Below are positions 8,262 through 17,315 of a stretch of DNA of 57,264 bases, one piece after another; within the stretch, counting starts at the first letter, position 1; every line of letters begins with the position of its first letter. Source of the DNA: Flavobacteriia bacterium (lineage in GTDB: Bacteria > Bacteroidota > Bacteroidia > Flavobacteriales > Flavobacteriaceae); NCBI GenBank assembly GCA_013298525.1, contig JAAFHW010000007.1, forward strand, positions 1 through 57,264. Direction: 5' to 3'. The position numbers and the translations under genes were made by a program. A model generated the notes under the pieces. The model did no database searches and was not told the DNA's origin. It saw only the letters and a program-made list of their open reading frames with translations.

Positions 8262-9023
8262 TTATTCCAAAAAACGTGCCGTTTCCTCAAAAAACAACTG
8301 CGGATTTTCTGCATGAAGCCAATGTCCTACATTTGGAATTGTTGCTAATTCAAAGTTAGGAAAATGTTTTTTTATTTCAGGTAAATCTGTATCTAGAATA
8401 TACCTTGAATTACCTCCTCGTATGAAAAGTGTTGGTTTTTCAAATTGAGCTTCTTCTGGTAAAGCCGTTCCAATAACTTCAATTTTTTCATTAAAAACTT
8501 TCAAATTAAAACGAAAATCTAATTGTCCTGGGGCTGCCCAATATAAATTTTTCATTAGAAATTGACGTGTTCCAAAATCTGGAATAAAAGGATATAAAGT
8601 TTCTTCTACAGAAGCTCTATCTGGTTTTGAAGTAAAATCAACTGCATTCAATCCTGCTAATATGTCTTGGTGATGTGGTGCATAATATTTTGGACCAATA
8701 TCGGCTACAATTAATTTTTCTACCATTTCCGGATAATTGGTTGCAAAAAGCATGGCTACTTTTCCTCCCATAGAATGACCTATTATAGATACTTGATTCA
8801 AATTATGATTTTGACAATATTCTAAAACATCTTGAGCCATTATATCATAACTAAAATCTTCTGAGTGAAAACTTTTACCGTGATTTCTCAAATCTAGAAT
8901 ATGAACTTGAAATCCTTTGGAAGCATATAAAGCTCCAAAAGATTTCCAATTGTCAGACATTCCTAAAAACCCATGAATTATCAGCAATGGTTTTCCTTCT
9001 CCTTCTATTCTTGAATGCACCAT
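8262..9023 (-). CDS. Alpha/beta-fold hydrolase (YbfF-like esterase)
   Basis: A 253-aa cytosolic protein with the alpha/beta hydrolase pattern: oxyanion HGFLG (17-21), nucleophile elbow GHSMGG with Ser84, probable acid Asp211, and His234 in VGHWLHAENP. It resembles the YbfF/ABHD11 esterase group in size and motifs (DLRNHGKS after strand 4). The substrate is unknown. It starts one base after the pdxJ stop (TAAAATG), so it is translated from the pdxJ message, and the holin-family gene follows. Nothing visible links it to pyridoxal metabolism beyond co-transcription. Confidence 0.85.
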   Translation of the reverse strand: MVHSRIEGEGKPLLIIHGFLGMSDNWKSFGALYASKGFQVHILDLRNHGKSFHSEDFSYDIMAQDVLEYCQNHNLNQVSIIGHSMGGKVAMLFATNYPEMVEKLIVADIGPKYYAPHHQDILAGLNAVDFTSKPDRASVEETLYPFIPDFGTRQFLMKNLYWAAPGQLDFRFNLKVFNEKIEVIGTALPEEAQFEKPTLFIRGGNSRYILDTDLPEIKKHFPNFELATIPNVGHWLHAENPQLFFEETARFLE

Positions 9024-9024
9024 T

Positions 9025-9738
9025 TTACTTCAATTTTTGCAAATACATATTAACAACATTATCCAACCCTAAATATAATGCTTCAGAAATTAGAGCATGA
9101 CCTATAGAAACCTCTAATAATCCTGGAATATTTTCCTTGAAAAATTTGATATTATCCAAACTTAAGTCGTGACCGGCATTGATACCTAATCCTAATTCAT
9201 TTGCTAAAACTGCCGCTTTAGTATATGGTTCAATACCTTTCAAATTTCCTAAACTATATTGATGCGCAAACTCTTCTGTATAAAGTTCAATTCTTTCGGT
9301 TCCTGTTTCTTTAGCACCTTCTACCATTTCTAATATTGAATCAACAAAAATTGATGTTCTGATTCCGTTACGCTGAAATTCTTGAATTACTTCTTTTAAA
9401 TAAGATTGATGTTTTACAGTATCCCAACCAGCAGAAGATGTAATAGCTCCAATTGCATCAGGCACCAAAGTAACTTGCTCGGGCTTACATTCCAAAACCA
9501 AATCGATAAAATTGTGTTGTGGATTCCCTTCAATATTGAATTCTGTATAAACAATCGGTTTTAAATCTCGAGCATCTTGATAACGAATATGACGTTCATC
9601 TGGACGAGGATGAATAGTAATTCCTTGCGCTCCAAACTTTTGAATATCTTTGGCAACTTGCAATAAATCGGGAACATTTCCTCCACGTGCATTACGTAAA
9701 GTTGCAATTTTATTAATATTTACACTTAATTTTGTCAT
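9025..9738 (-). CDS. pdxJ: Pyridoxine 5'-phosphate synthase
   Basis: About 237 aa. It condenses 1-deoxyxylulose 5-phosphate with aminoacetone phosphate to make pyridoxine 5'-phosphate, the last ring-forming step of the DXP-dependent vitamin B6 route. The N-terminus KLSVNINKIATLRNARGGN, then ITIHPRPDERHI and the late HDL (GINAGHDLSLDN) are diagnostic of PdxJ. I chose the inner ATG at 9738 because family members begin MTKLSVN. The upstream ATG at 9759 would add seven residues. A TAnnTTTG element lies at 9777-9784. It is divergent from the CBS-domain gene. Confidence 0.95.
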   Translation of the reverse strand: MTKLSVNINKIATLRNARGGNVPDLLQVAKDIQKFGAQGITIHPRPDERHIRYQDARDLKPIVYTEFNIEGNPQHNFIDLVLECKPEQVTLVPDAIGAITSSAGWDTVKHQSYLKEVIQEFQRNGIRTSIFVDSILEMVEGAKETGTERIELYTEEFAHQYSLGNLKGIEPYTKAAVLANELGLGINAGHDLSLDNIKFFKENIPGLLEVSIGHALISEALYLGLDNVVNMYLQKLK

Positions 9739-9776
9739 AACTTTTTTTGAAAATTTCATTTTTGAAATTCTGATTA

Positions 9777-9784
9777 CAAAAATA
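9777..9784 (-). promoter_or_regulatory. -7 element of the pdxJ promoter
   Basis: TATTTTTG on the minus strand fits TAnnTTTG and would place the transcript start near 9771, about 33 bases before the chosen pdxJ start. No convincing TTTG is seen about 20 bases further up, so the call is moderate. Confidence 0.5.
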
Positions 9785-9850
9785 CAAAGTTAAAATAAGG
9801 ATTTATATCCTAAAATTTGATTATTTTGCAACAAATATTGATTAATTGCT

Positions 9851-10510
9851 ATGACCGAAATTACAGATTATATAACTAATGATTACAAAGCCATTGATAG
9901 TCAGCAAACTATTGCTGATGTTCAAGACTTTTTTTTAGATGTTCCTTATTCTCACTTTTCCGTTTTAAATGAAGGTATTTATATTGGAAGCATTGCTGCT
10001 GATGATGTAGAGACTTTTGACATTGATAAAAAAGTAGCTGACTACAAATATACTTTGGAAGGATTCTTCGCTAGAAAAAATATGATATGGCTAGATGTTT
10101 TGGAAGTTTTTGCTAAAAACCACACCAATATTGTACCTGTTTTGGATGAAGAAAATTCTTATCTAGGATATTATGAATTAGAAGATATTGTCAAGTTTTT
10201 TCATGAAACTCCATTTCTTAAAGAGCAAGGCGGCATCATTGTAGTAAAAAAGAGTCTTATAGATTATTCTATGAGTCAAATTGCCCAAATCGTTGAAAGC
10301 AATAATGGCAAACTTTTGGGATTATTTGTTTCTGAAGCAGATGTTGAAAGTGTTCAAATAACAATAAAAATTGCTCTTGGAAGCATGAATGACATTATTC
10401 AAACCTTCAGAAGGTACAATTACGAAATAGTTTCAGAGCATCATGAAGATAATTATTTGAACAGTTTGAGAGAACGTTCCGATTATTTGGATAAATATTT
10501 AAACATCTAG
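9851..10510 (+). CDS. CBS-domain protein with ACT-like C-terminus
   Basis: A 219-aa cytosolic protein. Residues 1-120 hold a CBS-domain pair (VPYSHFSVLNEG, then NIVPVLDEENSYLGYYELEDI), a module that usually binds adenine nucleotides. Residues 125-200 (GGIIVVKKS, then IVESNNGKLLGLFVS) look like an ACT-type ligand-binding domain. It ends four bases before nadK, and this pairing is conserved in Bacteroidota. Nucleotide sensing coupled to NADP synthesis is therefore a reasonable but unproven idea. ATG start at 9851. Confidence 0.8.
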   Translation: MTEITDYITNDYKAIDSQQTIADVQDFFLDVPYSHFSVLNEGIYIGSIAADDVETFDIDKKVADYKYTLEGFFARKNMIWLDVLEVFAKNHTNIVPVLDEENSYLGYYELEDIVKFFHETPFLKEQGGIIVVKKSLIDYSMSQIAQIVESNNGKLLGLFVSEADVESVQITIKIALGSMNDIIQTFRRYNYEIVSEHHEDNYLNSLRERSDYLDKYLNI

Positions 10511-10513
10511 AAA

Positions 10514-11398
10514 ATGAAAGTTGCCATCTTCGGACAATATTACCAAAACGATACTCGACCAATTATTCGAGACATTTTTTTATTTTTCAATAACAATAAT
10601 GTTGAATTGGTCATAGAAGAAAAATTTCTCAAAATATTATATGATGAAGAAATTCTGAAAAAAGAGTATAAAACATTCAACGATTATAAATGTTTAAACT
10701 CAAGTTTTGATTTACTTATTAGTATTGGTGGAGATGGAACTATATTAAGAGCAGCGACCTATGTTAGAGATTCAGGAATTCCTATCCTTGGAATTAATGC
10801 AGGACGATTAGGGTTTTTAGCTAAAGTTCAAAAAGAAAACATTGAGACATTTTTGCAAATTGTGTTAAAAAAAGAATACACTCTTTCTGAAAGAACGCTA
10901 CTTAGCTTGGAATGTAATCCAGAAAACGAACAAATCAATGAATTGAATTTTGCCATGAATGAAGTTACTGTAAGCAGAAAAGACACTACTTCGATGATTA
11001 CAATTGACACTTCATTAAATGGTGAACATTTAAATTCCTATTGGGCAGACGGATTAATTATTTCTACACCAACAGGTTCAACAGGTTATTCTTTAAGTTG
11101 TGGCGGACCAGTTTTAACTCCAGAAGTTAAAGGATTAGTAATTACTCCTATTGCACCTCATAATTTGAATGCACGTCCATTGGTAATTCCTGATGACACA
11201 GAAATTAAATTGAAAGTTTCAGGTAGAGAGGAACAATATTTAGTTTCATTAGATTCTAGAATTGCAACTCTTAATAACAACGCCGAATTAATTATTAGAA
11301 AAACTCCTTTTAAGATTAATATGGTTGAAATTCCAAACGAAACTTTCTTAAAAACATTAAGAAATAAACTTCTTTGGGGTGAAGACAAACGAAATTAA
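10514..11398 (+). CDS. nadK: NAD kinase
   Basis: A 294-aa cytosolic enzyme that phosphorylates NAD to NADP with ATP (or polyphosphate). The diagnostic GGDGT is at 72-76, followed by ILGINAGRLGFLA, the Asn-Glu of MNEVTVSRKD, and ADGLIISTPTGSTGYSLSCGGP, which forms the substrate site. Length is normal for the family. It follows the CBS-domain gene with a 3-base gap and is followed by a 167-base AT-rich gap with a new promoter before the DUF6089 gene. Confidence 0.97.
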   Translation: MKVAIFGQYYQNDTRPIIRDIFLFFNNNNVELVIEEKFLKILYDEEILKKEYKTFNDYKCLNSSFDLLISIGGDGTILRAATYVRDSGIPILGINAGRLGFLAKVQKENIETFLQIVLKKEYTLSERTLLSLECNPENEQINELNFAMNEVTVSRKDTTSMITIDTSLNGEHLNSYWADGLIISTPTGSTGYSLSCGGPVLTPEVKGLVITPIAPHNLNARPLVIPDDTEIKLKVSGREEQYLVSLDSRIATLNNNAELIIRKTPFKINMVEIPNETFLKTLRNKLLWGEDKRN

Positions 11399-11539
11399 TA
11401 CTCTTTTTAAAATACTACTTCCTACTTTTTTCCGTTAAATAGCAGTTCATTTTAAATGAATTTTATTTTAAACTTTAACTGTGTCAATTTTAATTTATTA
11501 TAAAAACTAATATCATGTTTTATTAGTGGCTATAATTGT

Positions 11540-11547
11540 TATATTTG
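11540..11547 (+). promoter_or_regulatory. -7 element of the DUF6089-uppS-bamA promoter
   Basis: TATATTTG fits TAnnTTTG exactly. The transcript would begin near 11553, about 12 bases before ATG 11566. This rules against a start at TTG 11536, which would lie in the promoter. Confidence 0.6.
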
Positions 11548-11565
11548 CACGCTATTTTTCAATTA

Positions 11566-12246
11566 ATGAAAAGAATATTTTTATTTATTTTTATTTTAGG
11601 ATTATCAAAATTAAACGCTCAGATTCACGAAGTTGGAGTATTTCTTGGTGGTAGCAATTATATTGGTGACGTTGGAAAAGCAAATTATGTGAATCCAAAT
11701 GAATTGGCTTATGGTTTGATTTATAAGTGGAATAAAAGTCCGAGACATTCTTGGAGAATATCCTATACACAATCTAAAATCACAGCAAATGATTTAGATT
11801 CAGAAGTACCAGGAAGATTTAAAAGAGGCTATGACTTTGAAAATAACATTAAAGAATTATCTTTAGGTTTGGAGTTTAATTTTTTCGATTTTAATCTTCA
11901 TAATTTTGATAAATTAATAACTCCATATGTCTATTCAGGATTGAGTTATACCAATTATGATGAATTATATGTAATTAATGGTGTTTCAAAAATTGACATC
12001 AATCATGGTACATTTGCAATACCTATGATAGTTGGTGTAAAATCTAACATAATGCCTAATTTAATTTTGGGGGTTGAAGTTGGAGCAAGATATACAATGA
12101 CAGATAATTTAGATGGTAGTTTCCCAAAAAACGAAAATTTGGAACCATTAAAATTTGGAAATATAAATAGTAAAGATTGGTATGTTTTTTCTGGTTTTAC
12201 ATTAACCTATACCTTTGGCGAAAAACCATGCTATTGTGCAGATTAA
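11566..12246 (+). CDS. DUF6089-family outer-membrane beta-barrel protein
   Basis: A 226-aa secreted protein with a signal peptide (MKRIFLFIFILGLSKLNAQ). The small barrel-like body (HEVGVFLGGSNYIGDVG at the mature N-terminus) has amphipathic strands ending in WYVFSGFTLTYTFG and a C-terminal CYC. The family is Bacteroidota-specific and its function is not established. Its constant position directly before uppS and bamA suggests an envelope role. I chose ATG 11566 because the signal peptide begins there and the promoter element lies just upstream. It ends 6 bases before uppS. Confidence 0.8.
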   Translation: MKRIFLFIFILGLSKLNAQIHEVGVFLGGSNYIGDVGKANYVNPNELAYGLIYKWNKSPRHSWRISYTQSKITANDLDSEVPGRFKRGYDFENNIKELSLGLEFNFFDFNLHNFDKLITPYVYSGLSYTNYDELYVINGVSKIDINHGTFAIPMIVGVKSNIMPNLILGVEVGARYTMTDNLDGSFPKNENLEPLKFGNINSKDWYVFSGFTLTYTFGEKPCYCAD

Positions 12247-12252
12247 AAAAAT

Positions 12253-12999
12253 ATGAGTTTATTAGAATCAATAAATAAAGAGAATTTACCTAAACATCTT
12301 GCTATCATCATGGATGGCAATGGCCGTTGGGCAAAACAAAAAGGTTTGTTGAGAACACTAGGACATGAAAGCGGAACAAAATCTGTTAAAGTTACCGTTG
12401 AAACATGTGCAAAAATGGGCATAGAAAACTTAACCTTATATGCCTTTTCTACAGAAAATTGGAATCGACCAAAACTTGAAGTAGACACTTTAATGAAATT
12501 ACTAGTTGGTTCGTTAAGAAAAGAATTAAAAACACTTCAAGAAAACAACATACGTCTTAATTCTATTGGAAATCTATCCAAAATGCCAAAGTCAATTCTA
12601 AAAGAATTAAATGAGGTAATAGAAAAAACAAAAAACAATACTCGAATGACTTTAACCTTAGCATTAAGTTATGGTTCACGAGAAGAATTATTAAATGTTG
12701 TTAAAAACATTAGTGATAAAGTTAAAAATAATATAATTTCAATAGACGCTATTGATGAATCAATTATAAATGAGCATCTTTACACGCACAATCTACCTGA
12801 TGTAGATTTATTAATCAGAACGAGTGGTGAACATAGAATCAGTAATTTTCTGCTTTGGCAAATAGCTTACGCGGAATTATTTTTTACTGATGTTTTGTGG
12901 CCCGATTTTACAGAAGAACATTTATATGAAGCCATCATTAGCTATCAAAAAAGAGAACGAAGATTTGGAAAAACAAGTGAACAAATTAAACAATCCTAA
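12253..12999 (+). CDS. uppS: Isoprenyl transferase (undecaprenyl diphosphate synthase)
   Basis: A 248-aa cis-prenyltransferase that extends farnesyl-PP to the C55 lipid carrier used for peptidoglycan and surface glycans. The first substrate site HLAIIMDGNGRWAKQ contains the metal-binding Asp21. Later motifs are LTLYAFSTENWNRP and LLIRTSGEHRISNFLLWQIAYAELFF, all characteristic. Start ATG 12253; the stop TAA at 12997-12999 is followed after one base by the GTG start of bamA, so the two are translationally linked. Confidence 0.96.
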   Translation: MSLLESINKENLPKHLAIIMDGNGRWAKQKGLLRTLGHESGTKSVKVTVETCAKMGIENLTLYAFSTENWNRPKLEVDTLMKLLVGSLRKELKTLQENNIRLNSIGNLSKMPKSILKELNEVIEKTKNNTRMTLTLALSYGSREELLNVVKNISDKVKNNIISIDAIDESIINEHLYTHNLPDVDLLIRTSGEHRISNFLLWQIAYAELFFTDVLWPDFTEEHLYEAIISYQKRERRFGKTSEQIKQS

Positions 13000-13000
13000 A

Positions 13001-15691
13001 GTGTCAATCAATCATATTAAAACTTTACTAACACTTTTATTCTTAGGAGTTGTTTTTCAATCAAATGCACAAGATAGATTGCCGTTTGACCAAGGAAAAA
13101 AATACATTCTTGGAAATGTAAACGTATTAGGTAAAATCAGCTACAATCAACAAACCGTTGTTACTTTTTCTGGATTAGAAAAAGGTCAAAATATTTCAGT
13201 TCCTGGAGAAGAAATTAGTGCGGCAATAAAAAAACTTGGTAAATTAGGTTTATTTAGTGACATCGATTTTTATATTAATGAGATTAAAGGCGATAGTATC
13301 TTTTTAGATTTAGAAATCGTAGAATTGCCTAAATTAAACGAAGCTAAATTTGTTGGTGTCAAAAAGAATAAAGTTGAAGAGTTGATTAAAGAAAATTCAC
13401 TTACAAAAGGTAAAATTGTAAATGAAAATTTAATTACAACTACCAAAAACTATTTAGAAAATAAATACAAAAAAGACGGATTTTTTAATACTAAAGTAAA
13501 TATTAGAACCATTGTAGACACCACTTCAAATACTGTCAATATGGTAGTAAATATTGATAAAGGTGAAAAAATAAAAATCAAACAAATAGCATTTCAAGGC
13601 AATAAAGAGTTTTCTAATAAAAAACTTAAAAAGTCTATGAAAAACACCAAAGTTGTTAATCCTATTAGGGTATTTAAAGCTTCAAAATTCATAAAAACTA
13701 AATACGAAGAAGATTTATTAAAAATTGTTGATAACTACAAAGAAAAAGGATATCGTGATGCTAGAGTAGTAAGTGATTCTGTTTGGCTTGACAAGAAAAA
13801 AAATAAGCTTGCAATAAATATTAAGGTAGAGGAAGGAAGAAAATATTACTTTGGAAATATTAAATTCTTAGGTAACTCTGTATATTCAGATCAACTTTTA
13901 AGCACCATTCTTGGAATTAAAAAAGGAGACACATACAATGGTGTTCTTCTTGAAAAAAGAGTTGCTGATAAAACTAAACCAGACGGAGAAGATTTAACTA
14001 ATCTTTATCAAAATAATGGTTATTTGTTTTCTAATATCAATCCTGTTGAAGTAAAAACAGCTAATGACTCTATCGATTTTGAAATTAGAGTAACTGAAGG
14101 ACCAATTGCTTACTTCAATAAAATTACTGTTGTTGGTAACGATAAAACAAATGATAAAGTAATCTATCGTGAGTTAAGAACAAAACCAGGTGAAAAATAT
14201 AGTAAAGACGACTTAGTTAGAACTATTAGAGAAATTGGACAGTTAGGATTTTTCGATCCTGAAGCAATCGATCCAAAATTCAAGAATGTTGATCCAACTG
14301 CAGGAACTGTTGATATTGAGTATAATTTAGTTGAAAAAGGATCAAGCCAAATTGAACTTCAAGGAGGTTATGGCGGTGGCGGATTCATTGGAACACTTGG
14401 TTTATCTTTTAACAATTTTTCAGTAAAAAATATGTTCAAAAAAGATGCTTACAAACCTCTTCCAATGGGTGATGGACAAAAAGTGTCTTTACGTTTACAA
14501 GCCAGTACTTTCTTTCAAACCTACAGTTTATCATTTTCTGAACCATGGTTTGGCGGAAAAAAACCAGTAAGTTTTTCTACATCATTGTCTCAAAGTAAAC
14601 AATTTTTATATACTGGTTCTTCTGCGAGCGTAGATAAAAGTAAAAGTTTCAACATTACATCATTATCTGTAGGTATTGCTAAAAGATTAACTGTTCCAGA
14701 TGATTATTTTACACTTTCAAATGCTGTAAGTTTTCAATATTATGATTTAAATAATTATAACACAGGTTTATTTACATTTGGTAATGGTTCTTCAAGAAAC
14801 CTTGCTTTTAATATTGGTTTAAGTAGAAATAGTAAAGGTAACAACCCAATATACCCAACAAAAGGATCAGAATTTAGTCTTTCAACAAAATTTACGCTAC
14901 CTTATTCTCTTTTCAACAACATTGATTATGCTAATTTAGGAAACCAAGCAGAATACAAAAGAAGATATTCGGCTTCATCAATACAAGATTTAAATTTTGG
15001 TGCTGATGGAGTTTTAATTAACGATGGAGATTATATTAAAGAAGCTACAGTTGTAAATCCATTAACTGGACTAACAACTACAGGTATTGTTAAAGTAAAT
15101 GATTTCAGCGAAGCAGATCCAGATCAAGCTAAAATTGATCAAAAAAGATTTAATTGGTTAGAATATTATAAAGTAAAATTTAAAGCCGATTGGTTTACTA
15201 AATTATATGGTAACGATCAAAACGCACTTGTTTTAAGAACTTTAGGTGAATTTGGTTATCTTGGGGCATACAATTCTGCTAGAGGAGTTGTTCCTTTTGA
15301 AAGATTTTTTGTTGGTGGAGATGGTTTAGCCAACTTTGCTTTAGATGGTCGTGAAGTTGTACAATTAAGAGGTTATCCAAATCAATCATTATCATCTGTA
15401 AATGGTGGTTCGATCTATAACAAATTCTCATTAGAATTAAGATATCCTATTACTTTAAAAGCACAAGCTTCAATTTATGCCTTATCTTTTTTAGAAGCAG
15501 GAACATCGTTTGACAATTTTAGAGACTATAATCCGTTCTCTTTACAACGATCTGCCGGATTTGGAATTAGAGTTTTCATGCCTGCCTTCGGATTATTAGG
15601 AATTGACTTTGCACATGGCTTTGATCCAGTTCCAGGTTTAACAGAAAAAAGTGGATGGCAAACACATTTTATTATTGGTCAACAATTTTAG
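13001..15691 (+). CDS. bamA: Outer-membrane protein assembly factor BamA
   Basis: About 896 aa. The signal peptide (HIKTLLTLLFLGVVFQSNAQ) is followed by a series of POTRA repeats to about residue 460 (recognisable as GNxxxxxxxxL..G.LF and GYxxAxV patterns) and a 16-strand barrel with the VRGYP-like loop (VVQLRGYPNQSLSS) and a C-terminal FIIGQQF. It inserts beta-barrels into the outer membrane. The GTG at 13001 puts the signal peptide at the very N-terminus. The frame is open upstream to an ATG at 12890, but that would overlap uppS and add 37 residues before the signal peptide. Confidence 0.93.
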   Translation: MSINHIKTLLTLLFLGVVFQSNAQDRLPFDQGKKYILGNVNVLGKISYNQQTVVTFSGLEKGQNISVPGEEISAAIKKLGKLGLFSDIDFYINEIKGDSIFLDLEIVELPKLNEAKFVGVKKNKVEELIKENSLTKGKIVNENLITTTKNYLENKYKKDGFFNTKVNIRTIVDTTSNTVNMVVNIDKGEKIKIKQIAFQGNKEFSNKKLKKSMKNTKVVNPIRVFKASKFIKTKYEEDLLKIVDNYKEKGYRDARVVSDSVWLDKKKNKLAINIKVEEGRKYYFGNIKFLGNSVYSDQLLSTILGIKKGDTYNGVLLEKRVADKTKPDGEDLTNLYQNNGYLFSNINPVEVKTANDSIDFEIRVTEGPIAYFNKITVVGNDKTNDKVIYRELRTKPGEKYSKDDLVRTIREIGQLGFFDPEAIDPKFKNVDPTAGTVDIEYNLVEKGSSQIELQGGYGGGGFIGTLGLSFNNFSVKNMFKKDAYKPLPMGDGQKVSLRLQASTFFQTYSLSFSEPWFGGKKPVSFSTSLSQSKQFLYTGSSASVDKSKSFNITSLSVGIAKRLTVPDDYFTLSNAVSFQYYDLNNYNTGLFTFGNGSSRNLAFNIGLSRNSKGNNPIYPTKGSEFSLSTKFTLPYSLFNNIDYANLGNQAEYKRRYSASSIQDLNFGADGVLINDGDYIKEATVVNPLTGLTTTGIVKVNDFSEADPDQAKIDQKRFNWLEYYKVKFKADWFTKLYGNDQNALVLRTLGEFGYLGAYNSARGVVPFERFFVGGDGLANFALDGREVVQLRGYPNQSLSSVNGGSIYNKFSLELRYPITLKAQASIYALSFLEAGTSFDNFRDYNPFSLQRSAGFGIRVFMPAFGLLGIDFAHGFDPVPGLTEKSGWQTHFIIGQQF

Positions 15692-15699
15692 TATATTTG
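15692..15699 (+). promoter_or_regulatory. -7 element of an internal promoter for the ompH pair
   Basis: TATATTTG begins directly after the bamA stop codon and fits TAnnTTTG exactly. The transcript would start near 15705, 20 bases before the first ompH gene. No clear TTTG is at the proper distance upstream. Confidence 0.5.
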
Positions 15700-15724
15700 C
15701 TTAACATTTCTAAAACTTAAGTTT

Positions 15725-16714
15725 ATGAAGAAATACATTTTACTAGCATTATTTGTAACATTAGTTGTAACAAACACTGTAAATGCGCAAACAAGAGGAA
15801 TCAAAGTTGGCTACATCGATATGGAGTACATCTTAGAAAAAGTTCCTGATTATGCTGAAGCAAAAAACCAATTAGAGCAAAAAGCAGAAAAATGGAAGCA
15901 AGAAATTGAAACCAAAAAAAATGATATTGCTAAGTTAAAAGAAGCTTTAAAAACCGAAAAAGTTCTTTTAACTAAAGAACTTATAGCAGAAAGAGAAGAA
16001 GAAATTGCTTTTCAAGAAAATGAATTATTAGAATATACTCAGAAAAAATTTGGTCCAAATGGTGAACTAATTGTTCAAAAAGCAGTTTTAGTAAAACCTA
16101 TTCAAGATCAAGTATTCAACGTTGTTCAAGATATTGCTGAAGCAAAAAAATACGATTATATTTTCGATAAATCATCTGATTTAACAATGCTTTTTGCTGC
16201 AAAAAAACACGACATTAGTGATCGTGTTGTAAGTGCTCTAACTCGTTCCGAGAAAAGAAAGGAAATGACTGCCAAACAATTGAAACTTGAAGAAGAGAGA
16301 GAACGCAAGCAAGAAATGATTGATGACAATCCGCTACTTTCTGAAAGACAAAAACAAGTTGAAGAAAGAAAAGCTGCTCGTCTAAAAATGGTTGAGGACA
16401 AAAAACTTCTAGCTGAAGAAAAGAGAGCTGAAGCTGATGCAAAAAGAAAACAATTGTTAGAAGAAAAGAATAATAAAAAAAGTGGCACAGTTTCTGATAA
16501 GCCTAATACAGATAACAAAGATGCAGACACAAAAACAGATGCAGTAGCTGATAAAAAAGCAGAAGTTGAAGCTCAAAAGAAAAAAACTTTAGAAGAAAGA
16601 CAAAAGTTAATTGACGATAGAAAAAAAGCAGCTGAAGAAAAAAGAATTAAAATATTAGCCGATAGAGAAGCTGCAAAAAAAGCAAAAGAAGACGCAAAAA
16701 ATAATAAACCTTAA
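15725..16714 (+). CDS. OmpH/Skp-family periplasmic chaperone with long charged C-terminal extension
   Basis: A 329-aa secreted protein. The signal peptide ends at NAQ (about residue 22). An OmpH domain follows (IKVGYIDMEYILEKVPDYAEA, then a coiled-coil arm, then DYIFDKSSDLTML near residue 150). From about residue 175 an extra tail of some 155 residues is almost entirely Lys, Glu, Ala, Asp and Arg, predicting a long charged coiled coil. Skp-type chaperones carry unfolded outer-membrane proteins to BamA, and the gene lies right behind bamA. The tail roughly doubles the usual length of about 160-170 aa. Confidence 0.9.
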   Translation: MKKYILLALFVTLVVTNTVNAQTRGIKVGYIDMEYILEKVPDYAEAKNQLEQKAEKWKQEIETKKNDIAKLKEALKTEKVLLTKELIAEREEEIAFQENELLEYTQKKFGPNGELIVQKAVLVKPIQDQVFNVVQDIAEAKKYDYIFDKSSDLTMLFAAKKHDISDRVVSALTRSEKRKEMTAKQLKLEEERERKQEMIDDNPLLSERQKQVEERKAARLKMVEDKKLLAEEKRAEADAKRKQLLEEKNNKKSGTVSDKPNTDNKDADTKTDAVADKKAEVEAQKKKTLEERQKLIDDRKKAAEEKRIKILADREAAKKAKEDAKNNKP

Positions 16715-16744
16715 AATAAATAAAAACAATAATTAATACGAAGA

Positions 16745-17245
16745 ATGATGAAACAATTTAGAACTTTTTTAATAGCAGCAGTAGCTTTATTTGGCTTTCA
16801 AACAATGAGCGCTCAAACTAAAGTAGCACATGTTGATACTAATGAAATCATGACTAAAATGCCTGCAGTACTTGATGCTCAAAATCAATTGAAAAAATTG
16901 AGCGATACTTACACTGCTGAGTACAAAACTATGGTAGATGAGTATCAAGCTAAAATTAAAAAATATGATGCTGAAGCTGCAACTGTAACAGATGCTGTAA
17001 ACCAAACACGTCAATCAGAAATGCAAGACATGGGAAGAAGAATTGGTGAATATCAAGAAACTGCTCAAAAAGATTTACAAAAGAAAGAAGCAGACTTAAT
17101 GAAACCTATTACAGAAAAAGTAAAAGCTTCTATCCAAAAAGTTGGAAAAGCTAAAGGTTTTAATTATGTACTAAACGCTGGTGATTTATTATTAGCTGAT
17201 GGAACAGACATCACAGTTGATGTAAAAAAAGATTTAGGATTTTAA
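16745..17245 (+). CDS. OmpH/Skp-family periplasmic chaperone
   Basis: A 166-aa protein of standard family length with a signal peptide (cleaved after TMSAQ, about residue 24). The conserved start KVAHVDTNEIMTKMPAVLDAQ is followed by a long coiled-coil arm and the terminal strand GFNYVLNAGDLLLADG. It probably forms trimers that hold outer-membrane proteins in the periplasm, working with BamA encoded upstream. It follows its longer paralogue by 30 bases. Two ATG codons stand in tandem (16745 and 16748). A strong terminator ends the operon. Confidence 0.92.
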   Translation: MMKQFRTFLIAAVALFGFQTMSAQTKVAHVDTNEIMTKMPAVLDAQNQLKKLSDTYTAEYKTMVDEYQAKIKKYDAEAATVTDAVNQTRQSEMQDMGRRIGEYQETAQKDLQKKEADLMKPITEKVKASIQKVGKAKGFNYVLNAGDLLLADGTDITVDVKKDLGF

Positions 17246-17269
17246 TCCAATTTAAAAATCAAAATATTT

Positions 17270-17304
17270 AAAAACTGCTCAATTTATTTGAGCAGTTTTT
17301 TTTT
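17270..17304 (+). terminator. Terminator of the bamA-ompH operon
   Basis: A perfect 13-bp stem (AAAAACTGCTCAA, 17270-17282, with 17288-17300) closes a 5-base loop and is followed by a run of T to 17304. It lies 25 bases after the second ompH stop and only 12 bases before the murI start. Confidence 0.92.
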
Positions 17305-17311
17305 ACATTTG
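17304..17311 (+). promoter_or_regulatory. -7 element of the murI promoter
   Basis: TACATTTG fits TAnnTTTG. It begins where the preceding terminator ends and finishes four bases before the murI ATG (17316), so the transcript should start at or beside the start codon. Confidence 0.5.
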
Positions 17312-17315
17312 CTTT

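Noticed and set aside
12890-13000. Upstream start for bamA giving 933 residues
   Set aside because: It would overlap uppS by 110 bases and bury the signal peptide behind 37 hydrophilic residues. GTG 13001 puts the signal at the N-terminus.
16156-16530. Open frame on the minus strand opposite the first ompH gene
   Set aside because: It is Ser/Phe/Leu-rich because it mirrors the Lys/Glu-rich coiled-coil codons. It has no start context, no family match, and lies wholly within a clear gene.
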